DNA of 52,513 nucleotides from a virus. The notes under the pieces are model-generated. The model was not told the DNA's origin. It saw only the letters and a program-made list of their open reading frames with translations, and made no database searches. Positions 35,972 to 43,788 of the stretch are shown one piece after another. The stretch spans positions 1-52,513 of IMG/VR virus record IMGVR_UViG_3300025151_000049. One strand, written 5' to 3'. The position numbers were made by a program, and so were the translations under genes. Position 1 is the stretch's first letter; the number at the start of each line of letters is the position of its first letter.

Positions 35972-36137
35972 CTACTCTCCTACCAATTCCTTTAGACATT
36001 TTAAACTGAAACTTCTTAATATCCTTATCTAATGCTTCCAAGGCTTTAGTCTCAGTCTCAATCTTAGAAATTATTTTGGCTTTTGCCTCTTGTAGTCGCT
36101 TGACTATCTCTAACATTTCTGTATAATTACCTGCCAT
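35964..36137 (-). CDS. Small coiled-coil protein (57 aa)
   Basis: ATG in the preceding stop (TAATG). Begins MAGNYTEMLEIVKRLQEAKA, then a charged heptad helix rich in Lys and Glu, and ends 'GIGRRVDL'. Unknown function. Confidence 0.6.
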   Translation of the reverse strand: MAGNYTEMLEIVKRLQEAKAKIISKIETETKALEALDKDIKKFQFKMSKGIGRRVDL

Positions 36138-36319
36138 TACTTATCCTCCTCTACATAGAATGGATCATCATACTTCTCAGCGTACTGCCGCTGCATTTTT
36201 CTAATTTTCCAATCATCATTTAATTCTTTAAAGAACATAAGTAAGCCATGTATTGCCATAGTAAATGTTATAATACTTATAAGACCAAGTATTAACAGTA
36301 CAAATGATTCTATATGCAT
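36137..36319 (-). CDS. Small single-span membrane protein (60 aa)
   Basis: Sequence starts MHIESFVLLILGLISIITFT, a strong hydrophobic span, followed by an amphipathic charged region ('FKELNDDWKIRKMQRQYAEKYDD'). Overlaps both neighbours. An early inner-membrane protein of unknown role. Confidence 0.65.
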   Translation of the reverse strand: MHIESFVLLILGLISIITFTMAIHGLLMFFKELNDDWKIRKMQRQYAEKYDDPFYVEEDK

Positions 36320-36492
36320 TTTTCTACTACCTTACTACCTTTCCCAAGAATTATAACAGACTTAGCCTGCTTTCTTGATTTAGCTTTCATTATATCTTTT
36401 CTAGCAATAAGAAATGCCTTCAAGATATTATCTAAACTATCGTTCTCTATTATTGATTCTGGTAATACATTAAAAACTTCTTTCTTTCCCAT
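36310..36492 (-). CDS. Small protein (60 aa), unknown
   Basis: ATG at 36492 preceded by AAAGGAGATCCTACC. Helical sequence with Lys-rich C-terminal half (ARKDIMKAKSRKQAKSVIILGKG). Overlaps the next gene by ten bases. No recognised family. Confidence 0.55.
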   Translation of the reverse strand: MGKKEVFNVLPESIIENDSLDNILKAFLIARKDIMKAKSRKQAKSVIILGKGSKVVEKCI

Positions 36493-36534
36493 GGTAGGAT
36501 CTCCTTTTATTAACTGTTTTATATTAACTGTTTA

Positions 36535-36693
36535 ACACACCAGCCCTGGTGATTGCTTTAGCTTAGTGACCATAAAGGTTCTATCGGTAGCATCCATCAA
36601 CAGGGCCGAGATTGGTATCTAATAGTGTTCTAAATATACTCCCTAGGTAGTACATAACCTGTCAAGGTTCACTTTCGAATCGCTCCAGTGTGT
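36535..36693 (-). other. Structured non-coding leader region
   Basis: The ~208-base gap 36493-36700 contains no gene. ACACACC (36535-36541) can pair with AGTGTGT (36687-36693) with one G-U in minus-strand RNA; inside, GCCCTG (36543-36548) pairs with CAGGGC (36601-36606). Looks like a multi-branched leader of the gene at 36492. Upstream copies of AACTGTTT... near 36521-36533 are short direct repeats. Confidence 0.4.
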
Positions 36694-36700
36694 CGGGTAT

Positions 36701-37519
36701 TTATGATTCTTTTTCTAAACTTTTTTCATAATCATCATAATCATCTGCATCTACTAAATCTTCATATACATGAACTAATAAACTATATAAATGCTCTTTA
36801 TCATTATCTTTATACCATTTTATGTAGTTTTTTAGAAAATGTTCAACATCACCTAAATCTACATCTTCAACTTTAAAATTTGGCTCATAATAGCTATAAT
36901 TACCTCCTGCAAGATGAGGTTGTTCACTAACATTATGCATGAATCCACCTAAAGAATAAACAATATCAGCAAAACATCTAGCAAAGTCTATTGGTTTAAG
37001 TTTCCCACTAAAAGCAGGATAATTACCCCAATAATCTTCATAACATCTTGAAGCCATATATATTTTATTAGGCCAATCATAATTTGTACGAACTCTATCA
37101 TAAACAAATTGTCTAATACATTTAATAATGACCTTTTTATTGTCAAAAGGCTGCCAAGAATTATCTTTATGAGTATAAACTACTTTCCATTGATTTTCTA
37201 TAAAATATCTTCTAAATAACTGGCACATTTTATCAATACCAGAAAACATACTTGTTCTAGGTGTCATTCCAGTACTGTTATTGTTGTGAAATATATTTAT
37301 TTGTTCATAGTCTAATACCATTTCATTTCTTACTCTGTCAACTATTTCTTTAAATATTACATATTCTTCACCAGATATATCACTAGCAAGGTTCATCACC
37401 TCTATAGCTTTATCTAAAACTTCTTCATCATCTTCATTTCTTATAATTGTGTCAAGTAATTGATTACCTTCTTCATCTACACAACTATGATCTGCATATC
37501 TATCATATTCTTTACTCAT
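36701..37519 (-). CDS. Early protein of unknown function (272 aa)
   Basis: 272 residues, acidic, with no membrane segment. Features: His/Cys near the N-terminus (ADHSCVDEEGNQ), a GMTPRTSMF segment, and aromatic clusters (SRCYEDYWGNYPAFSGK; YSYYEPNFKVED). No motif of a known nuclease or polymerase. Because it has its own long non-coding leader it may be abundantly or separately expressed. Confidence 0.6.
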   Translation of the reverse strand: MSKEYDRYADHSCVDEEGNQLLDTIIRNEDDEEVLDKAIEVMNLASDISGEEYVIFKEIVDRVRNEMVLDYEQINIFHNNNSTGMTPRTSMFSGIDKMCQLFRRYFIENQWKVVYTHKDNSWQPFDNKKVIIKCIRQFVYDRVRTNYDWPNKIYMASRCYEDYWGNYPAFSGKLKPIDFARCFADIVYSLGGFMHNVSEQPHLAGGNYSYYEPNFKVEDVDLGDVEHFLKNYIKWYKDNDKEHLYSLLVHVYEDLVDADDYDDYEKSLEKES

Positions 37520-38109
37520 TTGTTCTCCTTATTGGTTTGAGAGTTATTAAATTATTAGAGACGTTTATATTTATTGTGGTAACGTCTCCAAAACCACTCA
37601 AGAGTCATCCGAATACCCCAGGTTTAGGAGCATGCTTTTAGACCTCCCGCTACAGGTAAGCTTGTTGTTTTCTAGGCCCAGAAATTTCTCTCTACCTATA
37701 GTCTACCTCACGTGTGATAACATCTCAGCCGACATCAGTATCGACCTCCGTTACCAGATAAATTTAATACTTGTAGTTAATCCGTCTAGGCGCTATGTAA
37801 CACTAGCTATATTATATTATGCTTTTTACTAATATTGTATACCACAGTCCTGCATAACGCCTATTATTAATTATTTGTGCATTTTTAAGGAGAACGCACA
37901 AACTCACAACGTAATAAGATTACATTTTCTAAGGCTAATCTCATGCCTGGATCATTCTATTTCAGATGAATGATAGAACTGAGGACTTTTCTTCTTAGAT
38001 AAGAGCTTAGTGTGCCTATCTCACTAAACAATACTACATATATGACCTTATTTACCCATGCCTCATATTTATTATAGTTACGACATGCATGTTTTGGTAG
38101 AGCCAGGTA
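37520..38109. promoter_or_regulatory. 590-bp non-coding region with several hairpins
   Basis: The longest gene-free stretch of the window. Perfect stems: GAGACGTT/AACGTCTC (37558-37565 with 37581-37588, about 40 bases before the 37519 start), TTTGTGC/GCACAAA (37874-37880 with 37896-37902), and ATCATTC/GAATGAT (37951-37957 with 37968-37974). Minus-strand TGGTATACA (near 37840) resembles an extended -10. Candidate early promoter cluster, replication origin or processing region. Confidence 0.5.
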
Positions 38110-38244
38110 TTATAACCCAGCTCTTTTAATAACATTATAACACTTATCACTAAACTCTTCGAGATTAGCAGTATAAGCCTCATAACGTTCGATTAACTCT
38201 TTATATCGAGCAATCTCAGCACATTTAGTGCATTTGGTATCCAT
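38110..38244 (-). CDS. Small CxxC protein (44 aa)
   Basis: Start chosen at ATG 38244 behind GAGGAGGTGTCT. MDTKCTKCAEIARYKELIER with one CxxC and a later Cys, then a short helix and basic end. The single CxxC could bind zinc only as an oligomer. The 234-base stretch 38245-38478 between this gene and the upstream gene holds only AC-rich repeats and the hairpin at 38426. Confidence 0.5.
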   Translation of the reverse strand: MDTKCTKCAEIARYKELIERYEAYTANLEEFSDKCYNVIKRAGL

Positions 38245-38425
38245 AGACACCTCCTCTCTAACTCTTAACGAGTTCCCACAGAGAGAATACTTGTTTGGTA
38301 TAAGTTTATATATATACTTACACACACATGCACACGTATAGAATGCGTCTTATACTGTTTTATGTATTTATTGTAACACACACACCACAATACGTCTCAA
38401 CTTGTGCTAAATGATAATAATTAAA

Positions 38426-38462
38426 TATATAAGGGGAAACTAAATTAGAATCCCCCTATATA
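38426..38462 (-). terminator. 12-bp hairpin after the first early gene
   Basis: TATATA-A-GGGG-A (38426-38437) pairs with T-CCCC-C-TATATA (38451-38462). The single imperfect pair becomes G-U only in minus-strand RNA. Located 16 bases past the stop of the gene at 38479 and followed by AT-rich sequence without a clean U-run. Candidate terminator or processing signal. Confidence 0.45.
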
Positions 38463-38478
38463 TAATCCAAAAAACAGA

Positions 38479-38823
38479 TTAATTATTACCAATGTACATC
38501 AATCTAAGTTCTGCTTTCCATTCTTGTTTAGAGATTTCTCTACCAAACTCTCTGTAAGCAGACCAACCTAGATCTTGTAAGTCTTTAAGCTCTCTACGTT
38601 TAGCAGCTTTAGACTTAGTAGGATGCATTACAATAGCTGTCCTTTGTGACTTAAGTATCTCTAGGACATTATCAGTCTCACCCTTTGATACTAACTCAGG
38701 AAGGTCATTGATGCTATACACCCTTTCATCTCTTGTTGTACCCATATCCACTGGTTGTACAATAATGGACTTACGTATAACTTGTGAAGCACCATTATCA
38801 ATTGTTTTATTATCATCTGACAT
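38479..38823 (-). CDS. First early gene, unknown function (114 aa)
   Basis: The first minus-strand gene after the divergent region. Contains a basic segment KSKAAKRRELKDLQDLGWSAY and an acidic N-terminus (MSDDNKTIDNGASQ). It might be an immediate early host-takeover or transcription-modulating protein because of its position; no known domain. Confidence 0.6.
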   Translation of the reverse strand: MSDDNKTIDNGASQVIRKSIIVQPVDMGTTRDERVYSINDLPELVSKGETDNVLEILKSQRTAIVMHPTKSKAAKRRELKDLQDLGWSAYREFGREISKQEWKAELRLMYIGNN

Positions 38824-38898
38824 TTTATTCTCCTTATATTAAATAATAAACACAAATATAATACAACTAAAATGAAAAATAACGTAATCACGATAGTG

Positions 38899-38916
38899 AA
38901 AAACCCTTCATAAGGG
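38899..38916 (-). terminator. Short intrinsic-terminator-like hairpin in the early leader
   Basis: Minus strand CCCTT-ATG-AAGGG then five T residues. Stem of 5 bp and loop of 3 bases, short for a terminator but with the T-run. Could be an early attenuator; the 5-bp stem with 3-base loop is also the shape of N4-type promoter hairpins. Confidence 0.4.
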
Positions 38917-38979
38917 GTGGGTGTATATTAGAACACCACACACTAAAATTGCACAATTTTTAAAAGTTGCTTTTCAAAC

Positions 38980-39008
38980 TTAACTTTTTGTAAATTATAT
39001 TGTAAAAT
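38980..39008 (+). promoter_or_regulatory. Candidate sigma70-type late promoter
   Basis: TTAACT (38980-38985), 17-base spacer, TAAAAT (39003-39008) upstream of the first plus gene at 39025, followed by AAAGGGGGGGC as ribosome site. Both boxes match the consensus in four to five of six bases. The distance to the ATG would give a very short leader. Confidence 0.35.
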
Positions 39009-39024
39009 AAAAGGGGGGGCTTAA

Positions 39025-39255
39025 ATGGCTAAAGGTAAAAATAAACCTAAACTAACAAACAAACAAATAGAATACCACTTAAATAATCTGTATAAGGCTA
39101 TTACTCAAGAAAGTAATACTCTTAGTACCACGATGCAAGTATTAACAGACTTCATAGAATTTTCTAAAAAAACTGATGATTTTCAAGAATTTATACAAAA
39201 AAAGTATAAAGATTTAGAAGATAAGAAAGAAAAGCCTAAAATAATTACAAAGTAA
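39025..39255 (+). CDS. Small coiled-coil protein, first late gene (76 aa)
   Basis: Ribosome site AGGGGGGG. Lys/Asn/Gln-rich start, heptad-like helix (YHLNNLYKAITQESNTL), and basic end. Typical small early-late regulator or scaffolding-like protein; no family recognised. Confidence 0.6.
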   Translation: MAKGKNKPKLTNKQIEYHLNNLYKAITQESNTLSTTMQVLTDFIEFSKKTDDFQEFIQKKYKDLEDKKEKPKIITK

Positions 39256-39314
39256 GTATTGCTTTTAATATAATATATTCACTAAACTATAGAATATTAT
39301 ATGAAAGGGCTTAA

Positions 39315-39509
39315 ATGAAAGATGGTAATACTAAATATATATTAACTATAGAATTTAATCCCGATACAGAAGAAATAGAAATAGTAGAAGAAACTATTAT
39401 AGAACCTTCTCCATGTCCTATTATATTTAAAGGTAATTTGGAAGTGTTAGATTATATAGATGATGAGCATATCTCTAAAATAACTGTGTATGAGATAGCA
39501 GAATCATAA
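39315..39509 (+). CDS. Small acidic beta-rich protein (64 aa)
   Basis: Ribosome site AAAGGGC. Alternating charged and hydrophobic residues (DTEEIEIVEETIIEP, EHISKITVYEI) suggest a small beta fold. Function unknown. Confidence 0.55.
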   Translation: MKDGNTKYILTIEFNPDTEEIEIVEETIIEPSPCPIIFKGNLEVLDYIDDEHISKITVYEIAES

Positions 39510-39515
39510 TTTAAT

Positions 39516-39530
39516 TTGACCTTCGGTCAA
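39516..39530. other. 6-bp hairpin with 3-base loop
   Basis: TTGACC-TTC-GGTCAA (GAA loop on the minus strand), between two small late genes and 25 bases before the 39555 start. No T-run follows. Its geometry equals the promoter hairpins of N4 virion polymerase; it may equally be a plain stem-loop. Confidence 0.5.
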
Positions 39531-39554
39531 GTTACCAGCATAACAAAGGAAAGT

Positions 39555-39719
39555 ATGTCTAAAAATAAAAAGACACAGATTAGAAAGACTGTTGACACTA
39601 GTTCTTCAAAGGTATATTTAAAACAACAAATATCCGATAACATACAAAGAAGTAGGTTAAGGAGAAAAAATGCTAACAGTAAAGCTATTACTGATTATAT
39701 TAGGAAGTATTTTAAATAG
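39555..39719 (+). CDS. Small basic protein (54 aa)
   Basis: Start chosen at ATG 39555 behind AAAGGA; a TTG at 39516 would pass through the hairpin. Lys/Arg-rich (MSKNKKTQIRKTVD; QRSRLRRKNANSK) with amphipathic helix. Overlaps the endolysin start by 50 bases in another frame, so one of the two starts may be adjusted. Confidence 0.5.
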   Translation: MSKNKKTQIRKTVDTSSSKVYLKQQISDNIQRSRLRRKNANSKAITDYIRKYFK

Positions 39720-40341
39720 TATGACAGATTTTAATGAACAACAGCTAATATCTAGAGAGTTAGACTCTATGGGTAATTATGAAAATAGAACCCAGTCTAT
39801 ATATGACTCTATGTTAGTAGAAGCTTCTAATCATTGGGGTATACCTGCTACTAGAATTGATAATATTATTACTAAAATAGGTTATCATGAAAGTCATCAC
39901 ACTATGGATCCTATGATAAAACAAAGATTAAGTGATGGTACTGTTGGTCGTGGAAGAGGTATATTTCAATTTGAAGTAAGCTCAGATGATAAGCAAGGTG
40001 GTGGAGCAACAGCATTTAACAGAAGTGTAAATTATTTTAATAATAATGAAATACCTAAACCTGATTGGGTTTTAAATGCTAACTATGTTGATGATTTTGA
40101 TGCAACTACATTAGATAGTTTAAACCAACGTATACTAATGTTGGCTAACATGAGACAAGAGCCTGTAGTAACTGCTGAATCTATAAGTGATGTATTTACT
40201 AATGAAGATATTGCAGAATTTTGGCTAAATAGTCATTGGAAGGGTGATGTATCAGACAGACTTGCTAGGAAAAATAGTTTTCTTGGGTCTGTTAAAAAGT
40301 ATGATAGTGAAAACCCTACAGAAAATATGCTTTTTGAATGA
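39670..40341 (+). CDS. Endolysin/lysozyme-like protein with N-terminal hydrophobic signal
   Basis: 223 residues. Start at 39670 is backed by AAGGAGAAAAA; the alternative start at 39721 has a poor site and would drop the hydrophobic N-terminus MLTVKLLLIILGSILNS, a signal-anchor-like segment. The lysozyme/transglycosylase-like region contains Glu74 in IGYHESHH and GRGRGIFQFE (about 94-103), followed by a helical domain. It would cleave peptidoglycan at lysis or as a virion-associated lysin. It sits immediately before TerS (stop/start overlap ATGA). Confidence 0.75.
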   Translation: MLTVKLLLIILGSILNSMTDFNEQQLISRELDSMGNYENRTQSIYDSMLVEASNHWGIPATRIDNIITKIGYHESHHTMDPMIKQRLSDGTVGRGRGIFQFEVSSDDKQGGGATAFNRSVNYFNNNEIPKPDWVLNANYVDDFDATTLDSLNQRILMLANMRQEPVVTAESISDVFTNEDIAEFWLNSHWKGDVSDRLARKNSFLGSVKKYDSENPTENMLFE

Positions 40342-41078
40342 GATTTTATAAGGTTAACAAAATACAGCATGTCGTTTATGACGAAAGAAGCGAGTTACCT
40401 AATGATATAAAAATAAAACAATGGAGAAATGCTGAAGTTGGTGATTGGGTTGAAGCTGATGATGGATGTTTTATACAAATATTGCGCAAAGGAAAGATGG
40501 TCGTGCCGAAAGGGCGGAACAAGGTTAGGGAATATGTTGGCACGTGCACTGGTACTTTTCCAGTAACCTCCAAAGCGAAGATGGACACTTCGCGCAGACT
40601 CAATATTTACTCCTTTGGAGGGAGTAAGAGTTCTGCAGACGTTCTGCTAGATCGGACCGTACTGAGTAAGCATGAGCATCTATTTGTAACTTATATAGTA
40701 TCTGGGCTTAGTCCTCAGGAAGCTTATATAAAAGCTTTCCCTACAACTAATCCTGGATATGCTAAACAAAAGTCAGCGCAATTAGTAAAAACTAAAAGGA
40801 TTACTACAGCTATGAAAGAAGAATTAAAACCTATATTAGAAGATATAGGAATAGATGAAAAAACTATATTAGAAAACATAAATAATATAGCATTATCATC
40901 AGAAAAAGATGAAACAAGATTAAAAGCGTTATTTAAATTATCTGACATCATGGACTTAGAAGATAAAAATAAAACTACAGTAACGCAAGTAACTGGTGCT
41001 CTATTTCAAGGATTCCAAGATAAGGACTTGGTAAAAGTAGAGAGACCAAAAGATGCTTTAGAAGCAAAGGAGAAATAA
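40338..41078 (+). CDS. Terminase small subunit
   Basis: 246 residues, directly upstream of TerL (one gene between). From ~115 the typical pattern appears: LSKHEHLFVTYIVSGLSPQEAYIKAFPTT with a Lys-rich loop and later helices, the small-terminase fold that binds the packaging site and drives TerL. The N-terminal ~100 residues are extra and are encoded by a GC-richer patch (40495-40680) that also contains nested inverted repeats, a possible pac site. Recognises and cuts phage DNA at packaging. Confidence 0.8.
   Translation: MRFYKVNKIQHVVYDERSELPNDIKIKQWRNAEVGDWVEADDGCFIQILRKGKMVVPKGRNKVREYVGTCTGTFPVTSKAKMDTSRRLNIYSFGGSKSSADVLLDRTVLSKHEHLFVTYIVSGLSPQEAYIKAFPTTNPGYAKQKSAQLVKTKRITTAMKEELKPILEDIGIDEKTILENINNIALSSEKDETRLKALFKLSDIMDLEDKNKTTVTQVTGALFQGFQDKDLVKVERPKDALEAKEK
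40502..40621. other. Nested inverted repeats in terS, candidate packaging site
   Basis: CCTCCAAAG (40567-40575) pairs with CTTTGGAGG (40613-40621), inside it GCGAAG (40575-40580) pairs with CTTCGC (40588-40593). Just upstream are GCACGTGC (40540-40547, palindrome) and CGTGCC/GGCACG (40502-40507 with 40539-40544). The patch is visibly more GC-rich than the genome. Packaging sites often lie in or near terS. Confidence 0.4.
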
Positions 41079-41079
41079 A

Positions 41080-42063
41080 ATGGCGATATATCCAGAAGGG
41101 GCAGATTTGATTAGACCATCAGAGTATACTATGTCTGATCAAGAGATAGAGGATATGATAATGAATCAATTCTTAGAAGAAGAAGAAGACCTTATTGCAC
41201 CAACTCCTAGAGACCCTAATATAGATTATGGTAAAGGAGAAAGTGGTATTGTTGAAATGGAGGGCAGTACAATTAATTATACATTAGATAATCCTGATGT
41301 ATTGTTTCAAGAACCTCCTGCACCAGGTTACCATGAAATTGAAAGAGATGGAATTATGTATGGTGTAGAAATTATGGAAGATGGAAGTATAGGTTCTGTA
41401 GATACTTTGAGTGATTCTATTGTAGGTGGAGATTCGCCTATAGATGAGCAGTTTAGTCCTTCTGAAGGATTAAGTATAGATAATTATTCTGCTTATTCTG
41501 AAAAATTTGATGAATATTATAATCCTGAAACAGGAATGACTTGGGATGGTGCTAAAATAGATGTTGAAATTAGTCCAGGAGGACAAGATTTAAGTAGAAT
41601 GTTTTCTGCACAGGATTTACAAACAGGTGAACTTGTAGGAGACTTATTATTAGGAACATTAGCAACACCTTTTGTAGGACCTTTTCCACGTATGAAGAAA
41701 AGAACTGATTTTTTGACTACTAAACCTAGTTGGGGTACTTACAATAGAATGAAAGGTACTCCTAGAACAGATTTAAATATTAGACCTTACATTAATCAAT
41801 CTAAAGGGCCAGTGATGGATCAGGTTTTTAAAGGGCGTTTTTCAAAATACGATCCTAAATTGGGACCTTGGAGCAAAGCTGTTAATGCTCCTGTTAATCA
41901 GGGTGGCACAAGAATCCCAGGACCATTTAAAAGTAAGGATTTAATGGTACGTCCAACAATAAATGCTAAAAGAAATGATCCAATGACATCTTTTGATAAG
42001 GCGGTAGACAAAAAGACAATGCAACAAATACAAAAGATTCTTAAAAAAATATATGGAGAGTAA
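41080..42063 (+). CDS. Unknown protein between TerS and TerL (327 aa)
   Basis: 327 residues starting with AAGGAG. N-terminal 200 residues are acidic with many Ser/Pro/Asp, then a hydrophobic Gly/Leu segment (about 200-215, DLLLGTLATPFVGPF) and a basic C-terminus. No recognised domain; placement suggests a head or packaging accessory role. Confidence 0.6.
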   Translation: MAIYPEGADLIRPSEYTMSDQEIEDMIMNQFLEEEEDLIAPTPRDPNIDYGKGESGIVEMEGSTINYTLDNPDVLFQEPPAPGYHEIERDGIMYGVEIMEDGSIGSVDTLSDSIVGGDSPIDEQFSPSEGLSIDNYSAYSEKFDEYYNPETGMTWDGAKIDVEISPGGQDLSRMFSAQDLQTGELVGDLLLGTLATPFVGPFPRMKKRTDFLTTKPSWGTYNRMKGTPRTDLNIRPYINQSKGPVMDQVFKGRFSKYDPKLGPWSKAVNAPVNQGGTRIPGPFKSKDLMVRPTINAKRNDPMTSFDKAVDKKTMQQIQKILKKIYGE

Positions 42064-42065
42064 GT

Positions 42066-42239
42066 TTGAATAAGCCTAACCAGTTTAAAATAGAAACACC
42101 AGCACTTACTGTTGAATCAGATACTGATAGCCCTATATTTGACTTAGTAAGTGTTGTTCTTGTATTTGCTGTTTTCTTTGTAGGTATTAAAGTTTTAGGT
42201 ATATGGATAAAAGGCATATTAAAACGTGGCAAATATTAA
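42066..42239 (+). CDS. Single-span membrane protein with TTG start (57 aa)
   Basis: TTG start behind GGAGAG, no ATG available in the segment. A charged N-terminal part is followed by one hydrophobic span (VVLVFAVFFVGIKVLGIWI) and a basic tail (KGILKRGKY). Overlaps the terminase gene start by 14 bases. Holin-like in size and topology; lysis role not proven. Confidence 0.55.
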   Translation: MNKPNQFKIETPALTVESDTDSPIFDLVSVVLVFAVFFVGIKVLGIWIKGILKRGKY

Positions 42240-43788
42240 TACACAAAATGTAAGTAAAGCAGAAGAAGCTTTAATGCTTGCTAAAAATGATATGATTGCA
42301 TTTGGTAAATTATTTTTACCAGAAGATTTTATGAGGAGTGAAACTCCTTTTTTTCATTATGAGGTAGCTGACTGTATATCAGATAAAAGCATAAGACAAA
42401 TGGCTGTAATATTACCTAGGGGTCATGGTAAAACTGTGCTTACTAAATGTAATATATTAAACGATTTCTTATTTGCTGAAGAGCCTTTATTTTATGGGTG
42501 GGTTGCTGCCTCGTCTAAGATTAGTGTACCAAATTTAGACTATATAAAATATCATTTGGAATATAATGACAAAGTTTCGTATTATTTTGGTAATTTAAAA
42601 GGTAAAAAGTGGACAGAAGATGACATCGAACTTAAAAACGGGTGTAAACTTATTAGTAAATCAAATCTTTCAGGTATTAGAGGAGGTGCTAAATTACACA
42701 AAAGGTATGATCTCATTGTGTTGGACGATTTCGAGGATGAAAATAATACCGTTACGCCTGAATCTAGAGCTAAAATCTCGAATCTGGTTACAGCTGTTGT
42801 TTTCCCTGCTCTTGAGCCTGGTAGTGGTAGGTTGCGTATTAATGGCACACCTGTTCATTACGATGCTTTCATTAATAATATACTTGTTGGATATGATAAG
42901 GCAAAAGGTGAAGGGAAAGAAAAAGAATTTAGTTGGAGAGTGGTAACATATAAGGCAATCCAACCTGATGGAACACCATTGTGGGATTCTTGGTTTGGTC
43001 AAAAAGAGATGGATAGAAAGAAAAAGTTCTATGCAGACTCAGGACAACCACAGAAGTTTTATCAAGAATACATGATGGAAGTTCAAAGTGAAGAAGACTC
43101 TATATTTACTAGAGATCATGTAAAGTTTTGGGAGGGAGATTATAAATATGATGAAGAAGGGCAAATCTCATATATCATCACAAGTGATGGAGACGTTAAG
43201 CCAGTCAACATTTTTGCTGGGGTTGACCCTGCTACTGACAGTACCCGTAGGGATAGTGATTTTAGTGTTATTATCATTTGTGCTGTGTGCCCTGATAATA
43301 ATGTCTATGTTTTGGAGTATATTAGAATGCGTAGTTTACCAGTTCTTGGGATTCCTGGGGATAGCAAAAAAGGAATAGTTGATTATATTTTTGACATGAA
43401 TAAAAGATATAAACCAAGTTTATTTACTGTAGAAGATACTACTATGAGTAAACCTGTATTTCAAGCATTAAATGCTGAGATGAGAAGAAGAAATGATTTT
43501 ACTGTAAAATTTTGTGCAGAAAAACCTGGTAACAGAATGAGCAAAAGAGATAGAATACAAGAAATATTAGCACAAAGATTTTCAGTAGGGGGAGTATTTG
43601 TAAAGAAAAATATGTATGATTTACAAAGAGAGATTTATACATTTGGTCCTAGAATGGGACATGATGATACTATAGATGCTTTGGCTTATGCATGTAAATA
43701 TGCTTATCCTTTACAGTCTGTTAAAACAGATCAAAAGGGTAAAATGTATAAACATAAACCAAAAGCAAGAAGCTGGGTAACAGCATGA
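42226..43788 (+). CDS. Terminase large subunit
   Basis: 520 residues from GTG 42226 (a later ATG is possible). ATPase motifs: Walker A LPRGHGKT (63-70), Walker B (LIVLDDFED). The nuclease half has FAGVDPATD and the final DTIDALAYA. It powers DNA translocation and cuts concatemers; together with TerS it forms the packaging motor. The next mini-gene overlaps its stop by four bases (ATGA). Confidence 0.95.
   Translation: MANINTQNVSKAEEALMLAKNDMIAFGKLFLPEDFMRSETPFFHYEVADCISDKSIRQMAVILPRGHGKTVLTKCNILNDFLFAEEPLFYGWVAASSKISVPNLDYIKYHLEYNDKVSYYFGNLKGKKWTEDDIELKNGCKLISKSNLSGIRGGAKLHKRYDLIVLDDFEDENNTVTPESRAKISNLVTAVVFPALEPGSGRLRINGTPVHYDAFINNILVGYDKAKGEGKEKEFSWRVVTYKAIQPDGTPLWDSWFGQKEMDRKKKFYADSGQPQKFYQEYMMEVQSEEDSIFTRDHVKFWEGDYKYDEEGQISYIITSDGDVKPVNIFAGVDPATDSTRRDSDFSVIIICAVCPDNNVYVLEYIRMRSLPVLGIPGDSKKGIVDYIFDMNKRYKPSLFTVEDTTMSKPVFQALNAEMRRRNDFTVKFCAEKPGNRMSKRDRIQEILAQRFSVGGVFVKKNMYDLQREIYTFGPRMGHDDTIDALAYACKYAYPLQSVKTDQKGKMYKHKPKARSWVTA

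Larger units (their letters stand above)
38824..39024. promoter_or_regulatory. Divergent control region between early and late modules
   Basis: About 200 bases separate the minus and plus operons. Minus strand: a hairpin CCCTT-ATG-AAGGG followed by TTTTT (38916-38899) and a second stem GGTGT/ACACC (38920-38937), an attenuator-like pair in the leader of the 38823 gene. Minus candidate promoter: TTGTGC, 18 bp, TCTAAT. Plus strand promoter is listed separately. Motifs are visible; activity is inferred. Confidence 0.5.

Noticed and set aside
37447-37832. Plus-strand open frames in the 590-bp region
   Set aside because: No ribosome sites, biased composition, and they cross hairpins; treated as non-coding.
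25379-39024. CRISPR-like array
   Set aside because: The stems differ in sequence and spacing, with no direct repeats or spacers.
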